A program made the position numbers and the translations under genes. Below, piece by piece: positions 35,227 through 49,501 of a DNA stretch of 64,000 bases; position 1 is the stretch's first letter, and every line of letters begins with the position of its first letter. The stretch lies in NCBI RefSeq assembly GCF_963678635.1, contig NW_026971626.1, positions 1 through 64,000 on the forward strand, read 5' to 3'. This DNA is from Symsagittifera roscoffensis. Lineage: Eukaryota; Xenacoelomorpha; Acoela; Convolutidae. The notes beneath the pieces were generated by a model that did no database searches, had not been told where the DNA came from, and saw nothing but the letters and a program-made list of their open reading frames with translations.

Positions 35227-35595
35227 ATGGCACCCAAAGTCAGCGGAAAGGCAGTCAAGAAGGCGGGCAAAGCCCAGAAGAAGCCCACCGGAGACAAGAA
35301 AAAGAAGAAGAAGAGGCGAGAGACCTACTCTCTCTACATCTACAAGGTGCTGAAGCAGGTCCACCCTGACACTGGCATCTCATCCAAGGCTATGTCGATC
35401 ATGAACAGCTTCGTGAACGACATCTTCGAGAGAATCGCCGGTGAAGCTTCAAAACTGGCCCACTACAACAAGCGATCAACCATCTCTAGCCGGGAGATCC
35501 AAACCGCAGTCAGACTGCTGTTGCCCGGAGAGCTGGCCAAGCATGCTGTCAGTGAGGGAACCAAGGCCGTCACCAAGTACACCAGCTCCAAGTAG
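35227..35595 (+). CDS. H2B: Histone H2B, second copy of U10, distinct promoter
   Basis: It encodes the identical 122 residues. It differs by a silent A>G near 35265 (AAGGCGGGC) and a G>T soon after the stop (GACCATCTTC). An in-frame extension reaches 69 nt further upstream, but the family start is the ATG at 35227. Stem-loop at 35639-35654; the whole normal H2B-H3 spacer and H3 follow. This unit therefore has two H2B genes to one of each other type. Confidence 0.96.
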   Translation: MAPKVSGKAVKKAGKAQKKPTGDKKKKKKRRETYSLYIYKVLKQVHPDTGISSKAMSIMNSFVNDIFERIAGEASKLAHYNKRSTISSREIQTAVRLLLPGELAKHAVSEGTKAVTKYTSSK

Positions 35596-36373
35596 ACGAC
35601 CATCTTCTACAACTAGTTGCTCTGAGCAACACCAAACCGGCCTTTTTAAAGGCCACCAAAAAGCATAGTTCTCTTTGTACTCTAGCTAGCAAGCTCAAAC
35701 TCGCTTGTATGCAATTTCGAGCTCTCAACAGCTAGCTTTGAGCGTCTAATTTGAGCTACTAAGCTCAACTGAGCTTGTAACTTGCTTAAATCAGCTCCAG
35801 ACCAACTTTAGAGCTAAAAAACTGCCAAATTTTAAGCTTTCACGTCTCAGCCAATCAGATTTGAGCTTCATTGTGCTCTCTAACTTACAGCACGAAATAG
35901 CTAAGTTTGAGCTTCCAAAGCTAGCTAACAAGTCCAATTCAGCTAGTTTAAGCTGAAGTGAGCTTGTAGCTGGCTGAAGTTAGCTTTGGGTCAATTCTAG
36001 AGGCAGAAACACCAAATTTTCCAGTTTTCACTTCTCAGCCAATCAGATTCGAGCTTAGTTTGAGTTTCCGTTATCACTCAGACACGGGCCAATCACATTT
36101 GCCACTTTTGGCGGGTAACCTCCAATCCAAGTATAAATAGTCTGCACTTCACATACTTTACTATATATAGTTGAAAATGCTCCTTAATATATATAAGTAA
36201 CGACTCACCAGAGCTCTTCTTCTATTGCTCTTTTACGTGCCTAACTATTTTTTATACGTCGAACGCTCTCAAGCCTTCTGGAGATCTGAATCTCTAGGTT
36301 ACCTCACGGATTTTACCAAAATTCAACACCCAAAATCTACTTCTACATCTACAACTCAGCTACACTCAACTGA

Positions 36374-36790
<417 letters not shown>

Positions 36791-37899
36791 GCTCAAGGTG
36801 TACTCCACACCAACCAAACCGGCCTTTTTAAAGGCCACCCAACTATCAGTTCTATATTTCTTCACAGTGAGCTTAGCTCAAGCTAACTTCGACCAGAGCA
36901 AGCTCAAGCTGGTATAGGTTGAGCTCTGCTTCCCCCTCATTGGGGTGACGCAGCTGGAAAATGAGCTCGAGCTAGCTGTTCAATTGCTCCCGTACGTAGC
37001 CTAACTTTTTTGAGCTTCGAGCTCTCAGAGCTCGGCAAGCTACCTCATAGAGCTCAGGCAAGCTTGTATGAGCTTGATTTAAATCACAGAGCTCGAATAA
37101 GCTCTGTGGACTGACCAGTTTAAGCTAGTACACCTTGTGTGAGCTCAAAATTTTTTCAATTGCTCCCGTACGTAGCCTAACTATTTTCAAATTCGAGCTC
37201 TCAGAGCTCGGCAAGCTATCTCACAGAACTCAACCGAGCTTCTACGGGCTTGATTTAAATCACAGAGCTCGAATAAGCTCTGTGGACTGACCAGTTTAAG
37301 CTAGTACAGCTTGGGTGAGCTCAAAATTTTTTCAATTGCTCACGTACGTAGTCTAACTATTTTTAAGTTCGAGCTCCCAGATCTCGGCAAGCTATCTCAG
37401 AGAGCTCGGGCAAGCTTGAACGAGCTTGATTTGAATCACAGAGCTCGAATAAGCTCTGTGGACTGACCAGTTTGAGTTGGTATTCCTTGTGTGAGTTCAA
37501 AGTTTTTTCAATTGATCCCGTACGTAGCCTAACAATGTTTAAGTTCGAGCTCTCAGAGCTCGGCAAGCTATCTCAGAGAGCTCAAGCGAGATTCTACGAG
37601 TTTGATTTAAATCACATAGCTCATATAAGCTCTCTGGACTGACCAGTTTGTGCTAGAAGGTCTTGTGGGAGCTCATAAAAAATCAATTGCTCCTTCACGT
37701 GCCTTACTTTTTTTATACGTGAAATATTTTTCGTTCCGGTTGAGCTCTGCTTCTTATCACCTCTCGCATTGACTGTTGGTATGAGGGCCAATGAGAGAGC
37801 AGAGAAGTCGGTCGAAAAATGATAGTTACCTAGCGATTTCTGCCAATCGCAAACCCAACTTCTACTTCAAATTCTACAATAACTACAACTGCAACAACC
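36791..37899 (+). repeat. Expanded H3-H4 spacer, four diverged sub-repeats (U10/U11)
   Basis: CAATTG starts occur at 36981, 37157, 37333, 37509 and 37684 (period 175-176), giving four full sub-repeats instead of two. Copies 3 and 4 carry many substitutions (CTCACGTACGTAG, GATCCCGTACG). After them the promoter region is diverged: one CCAAT box of the dyad is lost (GCATTGACTG) and a GGTTGAGCTCTGCTTC stretch from elsewhere in the normal spacer reappears near 37738. Confidence 0.85.
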
Positions 37900-38211
37900 A
37901 TGTCTGGAAGAGGAAAGGGAGGAAAAGGACTTGGCAAAGGAGGAGCAAAGAGGGACCGAAAGATCTTAAGAGATAACATCCAAGGCATCACCAAGCCAGC
38001 CATCAGACGTCTTGCTTTACGAGGAGTTGTCAAGCGTATCAGTGGACTGATCTACGAAGAGACCCGAGGAGTGCTCAAGAACAGCTTGGAGAGCGTGATC
38101 AGGGATGCTGTAACCTACACCGAGCACTCCAAGAGTAAGACCGTTGTAGCCATGGACATCGTCTACGCCCTCAAGAGACAAGGCAAGACCTTGTACGGGT
38201 TCGGAGGTTAA
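37900..38211 (+). pseudogene. H4: Diverged histone H4 (U11), full length but substituted
   Basis: The 103-codon frame is intact but encodes six replacements against the array H4 (numbering without Met): H18D, R39L, G42V, Y61S, A76S and R78S. R39L and Y61S each need two base changes. H18D alters the basic tail patch, and R39L and R78S remove positive charge from the DNA-facing side. Together with a damaged promoter dyad and a neighbouring frameshifted H2A, this looks like relaxed selection at an array edge. The stem-loop (38253-38268) is intact, with one flank base changed (AAACTGG). It could still be expressed as a variant H4; without expression data, pseudogene is my preferred but not certain call. 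Confidence 0.7.
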
Positions 38212-38501
38212 GAAACTTCTAACCAGCTGCTCTCCTAGCTGCAGCACCAAACTGGCCTTTTTAAAGGCCACCAACTATCTCAGTTCTTAATTCAAGCTCT
38301 GCTAGAGCTCAAACTAGCTCAGCTAGTTAGTCTAGAGCTTTCAGCGTATCTAAACTAACTTAAAACGCTAGCTCGATTCTGATTGGCTCTCCCATCTTGG
38401 TGGCCGATTTGAACTTACTACCCTAAGACAGGGAGCCAAATTGCGGGTAAAGTCAATCGTCAATCTACAGCTTCTACCACAACAGCTACAACTACAACAC
38501 G

Positions 38502-38901
38502 ATGTCAGGCAAAGGAGGAAAATCGAAGAACGGCAAAGTTGGAGCCAAGGCCAAGACCCGATCAAGCCGAGCTGGACTGCAGTTCCCTGTTGGAAGAATC
38601 CACCGATTCATCCGCAAGGGCAACTACGCTGAGCGAGTTGGTGCTGGAGCCCCAGTCTACCTTGCTGCTGTGCTCGAGTACTTGACTGCTGAGATCCTTG
38701 ACTGGCTGGCAACGCTGCTAAAGACAACAAGAAGTCCAGGATCATCCCCAGACATTGCAGTTGGCCATCTGGAACGACGAAGAGTTGAACAAGCTGCTCC
38801 ACGGAGTGACCATTGCTCAGGGCGGTGTGCTGCCAAACATCCAGGCTGTGCTCTTACCCAAGAAGCAGTCTTCGTCTCAGCCCAAGTCTGACAACAAGTA
38901 A
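38502..38901 (+). pseudogene. H2A: Frameshifted histone H2A (U11)
   Basis: It aligns to H2A throughout, with two single-base deletions: near 38701 (CTTGACTGG for CTTGAGCTGG) and near 38754 (AGACATTGC for AGACACTTGC). After the first, the frame leaves the H2A sequence at about residue 67 and never returns, giving a 129-residue chimera without acidic patch or docking tail. Other changes include S10N. The stem-loop (38952-38967) and the AGTTCTATCT downstream word are preserved. Confidence 0.93.
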
Positions 38902-39003
38902 AGAGCTTCTACCTCAACCAGTTGCTAGCTTTCAAGCTTCAACACCAAACCGGCCTTTTTAAAGGCCACCAATCTACTAGTTCTATCTAGGCGTAGTTCT
39001 AAG

Positions 39004-39293
39004 TTTATAGTAATTAATGCAAATTTTTATGTCTGATGCTAGGCTAGTTTTTTTACAAACAAAAAACAAGATTCACCAGCAAAAAAGTAGGCAAAGTATG
39101 AAAATTAAAAGTTGAGAACCAATAGCAGAACTCAAAAAATTGGTAATGTTCATAAAATTAATAGCTTAGTTCCATGTGTTCAGCAGTTAAGGCAAAAATT
39201 GGAAGCGTAAAACAAATTGATTGATGATGATATGAATTCTTTTTTTTGCTAGCGTCGTGCTATAGTTGTTTTTTTTTCTACATTTAAAAACAT
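39004..39293 (+). repeat. Island direct repeat R1, left copy
   Basis: From TTTATAGTAATTA to CTACATTTAAAAACAT it matches 41875-42152 with substitutions and indels, for example TGCTAGGCTAG against TGCAAGGCTAG and a missing AAAATTAAAAGTT stretch in the right copy. Its right end overlaps the start of repeat R2. Confidence 0.85.
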
Positions 39294-39937
39294 TGAAAAC
39301 AACTAGTGTATACGCACAATTTGACCGAAATTGTTACGCATTTGGTTTTTTAACAATGAAGGTTGGCAAAAAAGTAAACCTCAAGTTTTCTGAGTTTGGG
39401 CGAAGATGGGAAAGAAAATTATTTGCATTGATATACAGTTTTTTTTTAAACCAAATTTTTTGTTTTGCTTGAATTGGTTTGTTTCGGTCTGAACCAGTGG
39501 TGTATGCAGGGATGAAGATGTCTTTCTCTCCCTGGTTTTGCCTATCTAAAACAAAAGCTCGCCGGGAGTCAAATTTCCTATCATTTTAAGCTTTTAAAGT
39601 TGAGATTCAGATTCCGAAACAAAGTATCTAAGTGTTGAGTAAAAAATAACTGAGGTTTTTTTGTTTTTCCTATTATCATATTCAATAAAAAACCATTGCA
39701 AAACCGAATAACAGGGAATAAGTTGCTTAAAATAACTCGCGAATCCATACTCAAAAATAATCAGACATGGAATTGTAATTTTTTTTTCAATTAGAAAAGG
39801 AACTAGGTACTGTAAGCAATGACCACGAATGAAATTTAAACTCAATTATTTTCATCGGCTCATAAGAAACTCTTAAGAAACACGTTTTCGTAGGAAATTT
39901 TGTTTTCATTTGTAGCGACTAGTTTTTGACATACCCT
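39249..39937 (+). repeat. Island tandem repeat R2, left copy
   Basis: A 689-bp segment from CTAGCGTCGTGC to GACATACCCT, repeated at 40039-40728 with scattered substitutions and small indels. The two copies are separated only by the H4 fragment. Confidence 0.9.
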
Positions 39938-40039
39938 CAGTGGACTGATCTACGAAGAGACCCGAGGAGTGCTCAAGAACAGCTTGGAGAGCGTGATCAG
40001 GGATGCTGTAACCTACACCGAGCACTCCAAGAGTAAGAC
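39937..40039 (+). pseudogene. 103-bp histone H4 fragment between R2 copies
   Basis: It is base-for-base the same as 38039-38141 of the diverged H4, including its private AACAGC and CACTCCAAGAGTAAG changes. It was therefore copied from that gene and not from a regular H4. The two ends coincide with the R2 copy boundaries, with a 1-bp overlap at each side. No start, stop, promoter or stem-loop is included. Confidence 0.95.
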
Positions 40040-40728
40040 TAGCGTCGTGCTATAGTTGTTTTTTTTTCTACATTTAAAAACATTGAAAACAACTAGTATA
40101 TACGCACAATTTGACCGAAATTGTTACGCATTTGGTTTTTTAACAATGAAGGTTGGTAAAAAAGTAAAACTTCAAGTTTTCTGAGTTTAGGCGAAGATGG
40201 TAAAGAAAATGATTTGCATTGATATACAGTTTTTTTTAAACCAAATTTTTTGTTTTGCTTGAATTGGTTTGTTTCGGTCTGAACCAGTGGTGTATGCAGG
40301 GATGAAGATGTCTTTCTCTCCCCGGTTTTGCCTATCTAAAACAAAAGCTCGCCGGGAGTCAAATTTCATATCATATTTAAGCTTTTAAAGTTGAGGTTCA
40401 GATTCCGAAACAAAGTATCTAAGTGTTGAGTAAAAAATAACTGAGGTTTTTTTGCTTTTCCTATTATCATATTTAAAAAAAAACCATTGCGAAACCGAAT
40501 AACAGGGAATAAGTTTCTTAAAATAACTCGCGAATCCATAGTCAAAAATAATCAGACATGGAATTGTAATTTTTTTTTCAATTAGAAAAGGAACTAGCTA
40601 CTGTAAGCAATGACCACGAATTAAATTTAAATTCAATTATTTTCATCGGCTCATAAGAAACTCTTAAGAAACACGGTTTCGTAGGAAATTTTGTTTTCAT
40701 TTGTAGCGACTAGTTTTTGACATACCCT
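40039..40728 (+). repeat. Island tandem repeat R2, right copy
   Basis: Second R2 copy, differing from the first by substitutions such as CTAGTATATAC for CTAGTGTATAC and CCCGGTTTT for CCCTGGTTTT. After it the sequence continues as TGATGACTTC without further histone homology. Confidence 0.9.
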
Positions 40729-41315
40729 GATGACTTCATAACCAGCAAGACGCCCAATTTTCATGTTAAATGCTGATTTTTTATCAAATTCCAATAACAT
40801 AGTTTTTCAAAAAAAACAACAAACAGTTTGATTGATGACAAAAAAAAAGTTTGCTGCCGTTGACAAAAAATTTTTAGCTTGACATAGAAATAATATGCAA
40901 GGTTAGCCTGCGTACTGCAAAAAAATATTACTCAATTTTACTCTAAATTTGATTTGGATTTTTTTTGTACAAAATTAGTCTGATTGTTTTAGTTTTGCAT
41001 TAAATAAATTCACGTATAACGCTCCTTTTGCCTTCAAATTCCAAAAAAATTCTCAAACCAACCATCTCCCGATACACTTAAAAACTTCAAAATTTATTAT
41101 GAAAAATTAATTGATTAATAAGTATGAAACTATTTCCAAATAAATATAAAAGAGTTCATCCATATTTCAGTAAAACTCAAACATTCTAACACTGCGAAAA
41201 AATAACAGAATTTCAGGAAAATAACAGGAGAAAAAAGTCATGCTGTGTTTTTTGTAGAAGCTGTTCAAATAAAAATACTGTTCTTAAAAACACTAAAACC
41301 ATATATTCATAGTTG

Positions 41316-41694
41316 CAGGGGCGGATTTAGGGGGGGGGGGGGGGGTCCCCCCTTTGATACTTTTTCAGAAATCCGTTTTTGGTCGACCGACCCTAAAATT
41401 TTTCTAAAGGGGCCTTCGGCGCCAATATATACTAACTTTGAGGGAGAGCGCGCGCCAAAAAAAAAACGCCATTTTTTTCACAAAATATTTCAAAAATGCC
41501 CAAAAACGGCATTTTCGACTGATTTTTTTTTAATTTGCCTGTGGCGCAGAAACTTTAGCCAAAATAGGGGCAAAACAGTGCTTTGGGAGAGCTCGAAAAA
41601 TCAATTCGGTCGATAAAAAAAAAAAGGTCGTCGTAATTTTGGAAAGTTTTTTGAAAATCCGCCCCCCCTCGAGAAAATCTTAGATCCGCCCCTG
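41316..41694. mobile_element. hAT-type miniature inverted-repeat element, 379 bp
   Basis: It begins CAGGGGCGGATTTAG and ends CTTAGATCCGCCCCTG, near-perfect terminal inverted repeats. It is flanked by an exact 8-bp target duplication CATAGTTG (41308-41315 and 41695-41702). CAGGGGCGG termini with 8-bp duplications are typical of the hAT superfamily. A G-run follows the left end and a C-run precedes the right end. At 379 bp with no transposase domain it is non-autonomous. Confidence 0.88.
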
Positions 41695-41874
41695 CATAGT
41701 TGTACAGTTGTCTCATTATTCCGAAAGACAAATTGTAAACAAAAGCATTCCATGAAAAGTTTTTTGATTTGTTTGCTCATTTCTTCTTAAGCGATTACTC
41801 AAATCACATTAAAACTACCCCTTTTCAGAACATTATTTTGATAAGAGTCGTTTAGAAAAAACTAAACATACATT

Positions 41875-42152
41875 TTTATAGTAATTAGTGGAAATTTTTA
41901 TGTCTGGTGCAAGGCTAGTTGTATTTTACCAACAAAAAACGAGCTATTCACCAGCAAAAAAGTAGGCAAAGTATGAGAACCAATAGCAGAACTCAAAAAA
42001 TTGGTAATGTTCATAAAATTAATAGCTTAGTTCCAAGTGTTCAGCAGTTAAGGCAAAAATTTAAAGCGTAAAACAATTTGATTGATGATGAAATGAACTC
42101 TTTTTTTTGCTAGCGTAGGGCTATAGTTCTTTTTAGCTACATTTAAAAACAT
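41875..42152 (+). repeat. Island direct repeat R1, right copy
   Basis: Diverged copy of 39004-39293. It ends in ATTTAAAAACAT one base before the array junction at 42154. Confidence 0.85.
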
Positions 42153-42408
42153 ACCACCTACTATCTCAGTTCGTAAGTCAAGCTCTGCTAGAGCTCTAAC
42201 AAGCTCTGCTAGAGCTCTAATAAGCTCAGCTAGTTAGTGTAGAGCTTTCAGCGTCTCTAAATTAACTTAAAATGCTAGCTCGATTCTGATTGGCTCTCCC
42301 ATCTTGGTGGTCGATTTGAACTTACTACCCTAAGACAGGGAGCCAAATTGCGGGTAAAGTCAATCGTCAATCTACAGCTTCTACCACAACAGCTACAACT
42401 ACAACACG

Positions 42409-42810
42409 ATGTCAGGCAAAGGAGGAAAATCGAAGAGCGGCAAAGTTGGAGCCAAGGCCAAGACCCGATCAAGCCGAGCTGGACTGCAGTTCCCTGTTGG
42501 AAGAATCCACCGATTCATCCGCAAGGGCAACTACGCTGAGCGAGTTGGTGCTGGAGCCCCAGTCTACCTTGCTGCTGTGCTCGAGTACTTGACTGCTGAG
42601 ATCCTTGAGCTGGCTGGCAACGCTGCTAAAGACAACAAGAAGTCCAGGATCATCCCCAGACACTTGCAGTTGGCCATCAGGAACGACGAAGAGTTGAACA
42701 AGCTGCTCCACGGAGTGACCATTGCTCAGGGCGGTGTGCTGCCAAACATCCAGGCTGTGCTCCTACCCAAGAAGCAGTCTTCGTCTCAGCCCAAGTCTGA
42801 CAAGAAGTAA
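42409..42810 (+). CDS. H2A: Histone H2A (U12), unit lacking H4
   Basis: Same protein as U1; counterpart of U5. The H4 that should precede it is absent, because the array restarts just after the position of the H4 stem-loop. The H2A promoter is complete. Stem-loop at 42861-42876, followed by the 11-bp-shorter spacer. Confidence 0.98.
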   Translation: MSGKGGKSKSGKVGAKAKTRSSRAGLQFPVGRIHRFIRKGNYAERVGAGAPVYLAAVLEYLTAEILELAGNAAKDNKKSRIIPRHLQLAIRNDEELNKLLHGVTIAQGGVLPNIQAVLLPKKQSSSQPKSDKK

Positions 42811-43120
42811 AGAGCTTCTACCTCAACCAGTTGCTAGCTTTCAAGCTTCAACACCAAACCGGCCTTTTTAAAGGCCACCAAATTTAAAGTTCTATCTTTT
42901 TATCCTGCCTAGCAGGCATAGCTAAGCTACTCAGAGCAAACTAAGGGGGCCTAAAAACACGAGCTCGACTGGCAGTCCAAAATTGAAGCTTAATTTAGCT
43001 TTCAGCTGAGAGCCAATCAAAATTGAGTATTCTTCGAGCTCGATTTGAACACAATTTTTCAAGTTAGGTTGGCTTTTTGATCGATCCACAACTCAACACC
43101 ACTACAACTACATCTCTACA

Positions 43121-43489
43121 ATGGCACCCAAAGTCAGCGGAAAGGCAGTCAAGAAGGCAGGCAAAGCCCAGAAGAAGCCCACCGGAGACAAGAAAAAGAA
43201 GAAGAAGAGGCGAGAGACCTACTCTCTCTACATCTACAAGGTGCTGAAGCAGGTCCACCCTGACACTGGCATCTCATCCAAGGCTATGTCGATCATGAAC
43301 AGCTTCGTGAACGACATCTTCGAGAGAATCGCCGGTGAAGCTTCAAAACTGGCCCACTACAACAAGCGATCAACCATCTCTAGCCGGGAGATCCAAACCG
43401 CAGTCAGACTGCTGTTGCCCGGAGAGCTGGCCAAGCATGCTGTCAGTGAGGGAACCAAGGCCGTCACCAAGTACACCAGCTCCAAGTAG
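43121..43489 (+). CDS. H2B: Histone H2B (U12)
   Basis: Same protein as U1. Stem-loop at 43533-43548. Confidence 0.98.
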   Translation: MAPKVSGKAVKKAGKAQKKPTGDKKKKKKRRETYSLYIYKVLKQVHPDTGISSKAMSIMNSFVNDIFERIAGEASKLAHYNKRSTISSREIQTAVRLLLPGELAKHAVSEGTKAVTKYTSSK

Positions 43490-44267
43490 ACGACCAGCTT
43501 CTACAACTAGTTGCTCTGAGCAACACCAAACCGGCCTTTTTAAAGGCCACCAAAAAGCATAGTTCTCTTTGTACTCTAGCTAGCAAGCTCAAACTCGCTT
43601 GTATGCAATTTCGAGCTCTCAACAGCTAGCTTTGAGCGTCTAATTTGAGCTACTAAGCTCAACTGAGCTTGTAACTTGCTTAAATCAGCTCCAGACCAAC
43701 TTTAGAGCTAAAAAACTGCCAAATTTTAAGCTTTCACGTCTCAGCCAATCAGATTTGAGCTTCATTGTGCTCTCTAACTTACAGCACGAAATAGCTAAGT
43801 TTGAGCTTCCAAAGCTAGCTAACAAGTCCAATTCAGCTAGTTTAAGCTGAAGTGAGCTTGTAGCTGGCTGAAGTTAGCTTTGGGTCAATTCTAGAGGCAG
43901 AAACACCAAATTTTCCAGTTTTCACTTCTCAGCCAATCAGATTCGAGCTTAGTTTGAGTTTCCGTTATCACTCAGACACGGGCCAATCACATTTGCCACT
44001 TTTGGCGGGTAACCTCCAATCCAAGTATAAATAGTCTGCACTTCACATACTTTACTATATATAGTTGAAAATGCTCCTTAATATATATAAGTAACGACTC
44101 ACCAGAGCTCTTCTTCTATTGCTCTTTTACGTGCCTAACTATTTTTTATACGTCGAACGCTCTCAAGCCTTCTGGAGATCTGAATCTCTAGGTTACCTCA
44201 CGGATTTTACCAAAATTCAACACCCAAAATCTACTTCTACATCTACAACTCAGCTACACTCAACTGA

Positions 44268-45727
<1,460 letters not shown>

Positions 45728-46039
45728 GAAGCTTCTTAGCCAGCTGCTCTCCTAGCTGCAGCACCAAACCGGCCTTTTTAAAGGCCACCAACTATCTCAG
45801 TTCGTAAGTCAAGCTCTGCTAGAGCTCTAACAAGCTCTGCTAGAGCTCTAATAAGCTCAGCTAGTTAGTGTAGAGCTTTCAGCGTCTCTAAATTAACTTA
45901 AAATGCTAGCTCGATTCTGATTGGCTCTCCCATCTTGGTGGTCGATTTGAACTTACTACCCTAAGACAGGGAGCCAAATTGCGGGTAAAGTCAATCGTCA
46001 ATCTACAGCTTCTACCACAACAGCTACAACTACAACACG

Positions 46040-46441
46040 ATGTCAGGCAAAGGAGGAAAATCGAAGAGCGGCAAAGTTGGAGCCAAGGCCAAGACCCGAT
46101 CAAGCCGAGCTGGACTGCAGTTCCCTGTTGGAAGAATCCACCGATTCATCCGCAAGGGCAACTACGCTGAGCGAGTTGGTGCTGGAGCCCCAGTCTACCT
46201 TGCTGCTGTGCTCGAGTACTTGACTGCTGAGATCCTTGAGCTGGCTGGCAACGCTGCTAAAGACAACAAGAAGTCCAGGATCATCCCCAGACACTTGCAG
46301 TTGGCCATCAGGAACGACGAAGAGTTGAACAAGCTGCTCCACGGAGTGACCATTGCTCAGGGCGGTGTGCTGCCAAACATCCAGGCTGTGCTCCTACCCA
46401 AGAAGCAGTCTTCGTCTCAGCCCAAGTCTGACAAGAAGTAA
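46040..46441 (+). CDS. H2A: Histone H2A (U13)
   Basis: Same protein as U1. Stem-loop at 46492-46507. Confidence 0.98.
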   Translation: MSGKGGKSKSGKVGAKAKTRSSRAGLQFPVGRIHRFIRKGNYAERVGAGAPVYLAAVLEYLTAEILELAGNAAKDNKKSRIIPRHLQLAIRNDEELNKLLHGVTIAQGGVLPNIQAVLLPKKQSSSQPKSDKK

Positions 46442-46762
46442 AGAGCTTCTACCTCAACCAGTTGCTAGCTTTCAAGCTTCAACACCAAACCGGCCTTTTT
46501 AAAGGCCACCAAATTTAAAGTTCTATCTTTTTATCCTGCCTAGCAGGCATAGCTAAGCTACTCAGAGCAAACTAAGGGGGCCTAAAAACACTAGCTAGCC
46601 ACGAGCTCGACTGGCAGTCCAAAATTGAAGCTTAATTTAGCTTTCAGCTGAGAGCCAATCAAAATTGAGTATTCTTCGAGCTCGATTTGAACACAATTTT
46701 TCAAGTTAGGTTGGCTTTTTGATCGATCGACAACTCAACACCACTACAACTACATCTCTACA

Positions 46763-47131
46763 ATGGCACCCAAAGTCAGCGGAAAGGCAGTCAAGAAGGC
46801 AGGCAAAGCCCAGAAGAAGCCCACCGGAGACAAGAAAAAGAAGAAGAAGAGGCGAGAGACCTACTCTCTCTACATCTACAAGGTGCTGAAGCAGGTCCAC
46901 CCTGACACTGGCATCTCATCCAAGGCTATGTCGATCATGAACAGCTTCGTGAACGACATCTTCGAGAGAATCGCCGGTGAAGCTTCAAAACTGGCCCACT
47001 ACAACAAGCGATCAACCATCTCTAGCCGGGAGATCCAAACCGCAGTCAGACTGCTGTTGCCCGGAGAGCTGGCCAAGCATGCTGTCAGTGAGGGAACCAA
47101 GGCCGTCACCAAGTACACCAGCTCCAAGTAG
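46763..47131 (+). CDS. H2B: Histone H2B (U13)
   Basis: Same protein as U1, with the GATCGATCG leader variant of its counterpart U6. Stem-loop at 47175-47190. Confidence 0.98.
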   Translation: MAPKVSGKAVKKAGKAQKKPTGDKKKKKKRRETYSLYIYKVLKQVHPDTGISSKAMSIMNSFVNDIFERIAGEASKLAHYNKRSTISSREIQTAVRLLLPGELAKHAVSEGTKAVTKYTSSK

Positions 47132-47909
47132 ACGACCAGCTTCTACAACTAGTTGCTCTGAGCAACACCAAACCGGCCTTTTTAAAGGCCACCAAAAAGC
47201 ATAGTTCTCTTTGTACTCTAGCTAGCAAGCTCAAACTCGCTTGTATGCAATTTCGAGCTCTCAACAGCTAGCTTTGAGCGTCTAATTTGAGCTACTAAGC
47301 TCAACTGAGCTTGTAACTTGCTTAAATCAGCTCCAGACCAACTTTAGAGCTAAAAAACTGCCAAATTTTAAGCTTTCACGTCTCAGCCAATCAGATTTGA
47401 GCTTCATTGTGCTCTCTAACTTACAGCACGAAATAGCTAAGTTTGAGCTTCCAAAGCTAGCTAACAAGTCCAATTCAGCTAGTTTAAGCTGAAGTGAGCT
47501 TGTAGCTGGCTGAAGTTAGCTTTGGGTCAATTCTAGAGGCAGAAACACCAAATTTTCCAGTTTTCACTTCTCAGCCAATCAGATTCGAGCTTAGTTTGAG
47601 TTTCCGTTATCACTCAGACACGGGCCAATCACATTTGCCACTTTTGGCGGGTAACCTCCAATCCAAGTATAAATAGTCTGCACTTCACATACTTTACTAT
47701 ATATAGTTGAAAATGCTCCTTAATATATATAAGTAACGACTCACCAGAGCTCTTCTTCTATTGCTCTTTTACGTGCCTAACTATTTTTTATACGTCGAAC
47801 GCTCTCAAGCCTTCTGGAGATCTGAATCTCTAGGTTACCTCACGGATTTTACCAAAATTCAACACCCAAAATCTACTTCTACATCTACAACTCAGCTACA
47901 CTCAACTGA

Positions 47910-49189
<1,280 letters not shown>

Positions 49190-49501
49190 GAAGCTTCTTA
49201 GCCAGCTGCTCTCCTAGCTGCAGCACCAAACCGGCCTTTTTAAAGGCCACCAACTATCTCAGTTCGTAAGTCAAGCTCTGCTAGAGCTCTAACAAGCTCT
49301 GCTAGAGCTCTAATAAGCTCAGCTAGTTAGTGTAGAGCTTTCAGCGTCTCTAAATTAACTTAAAATGCTAGCTCGATTCTGATTGGCTCTCCCATCTTGG
49401 TGGTCGATTTGAACTTACTACCCTAAGACAGGGAGCCAAATTGCGGGTAAAGTCAATCGTCAATCTACAGCTTCTACCACAACAGCTACAACTACAACAC
49501 G

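Larger units (their letters stand above)
38993..42153. other. AT-rich island without histone genes
   Basis: Histone homology ends after AGTTCTATCT near 38992 and resumes near 42154. The stretch is AT-rich with many homopolymer runs and only chance-level AGCT. It contains two repeat pairs, one H4 fragment and one miniature transposon (listed separately). Open frames inside it are short, low-complexity and not conserved between the repeat copies, so I call no gene. Confidence 0.8.

Noticed and set aside
39266-39845. Open frames of 60-85 codons in the island
   Set aside because: They are AT-run driven and not kept between the two R2 copies (for example 39266-39472 has no matching full frame in the right copy).
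41331-41346. G-run as a regulatory G-quadruplex
   Set aside because: It is part of the transposon's terminal structure, and a complementary C-run is present near the other end. No promoter lies nearby.
41245-41616. 123-codon frame across the miniature transposon
   Set aside because: It spans the transposon's left terminus and G-run and shows no transposase features.
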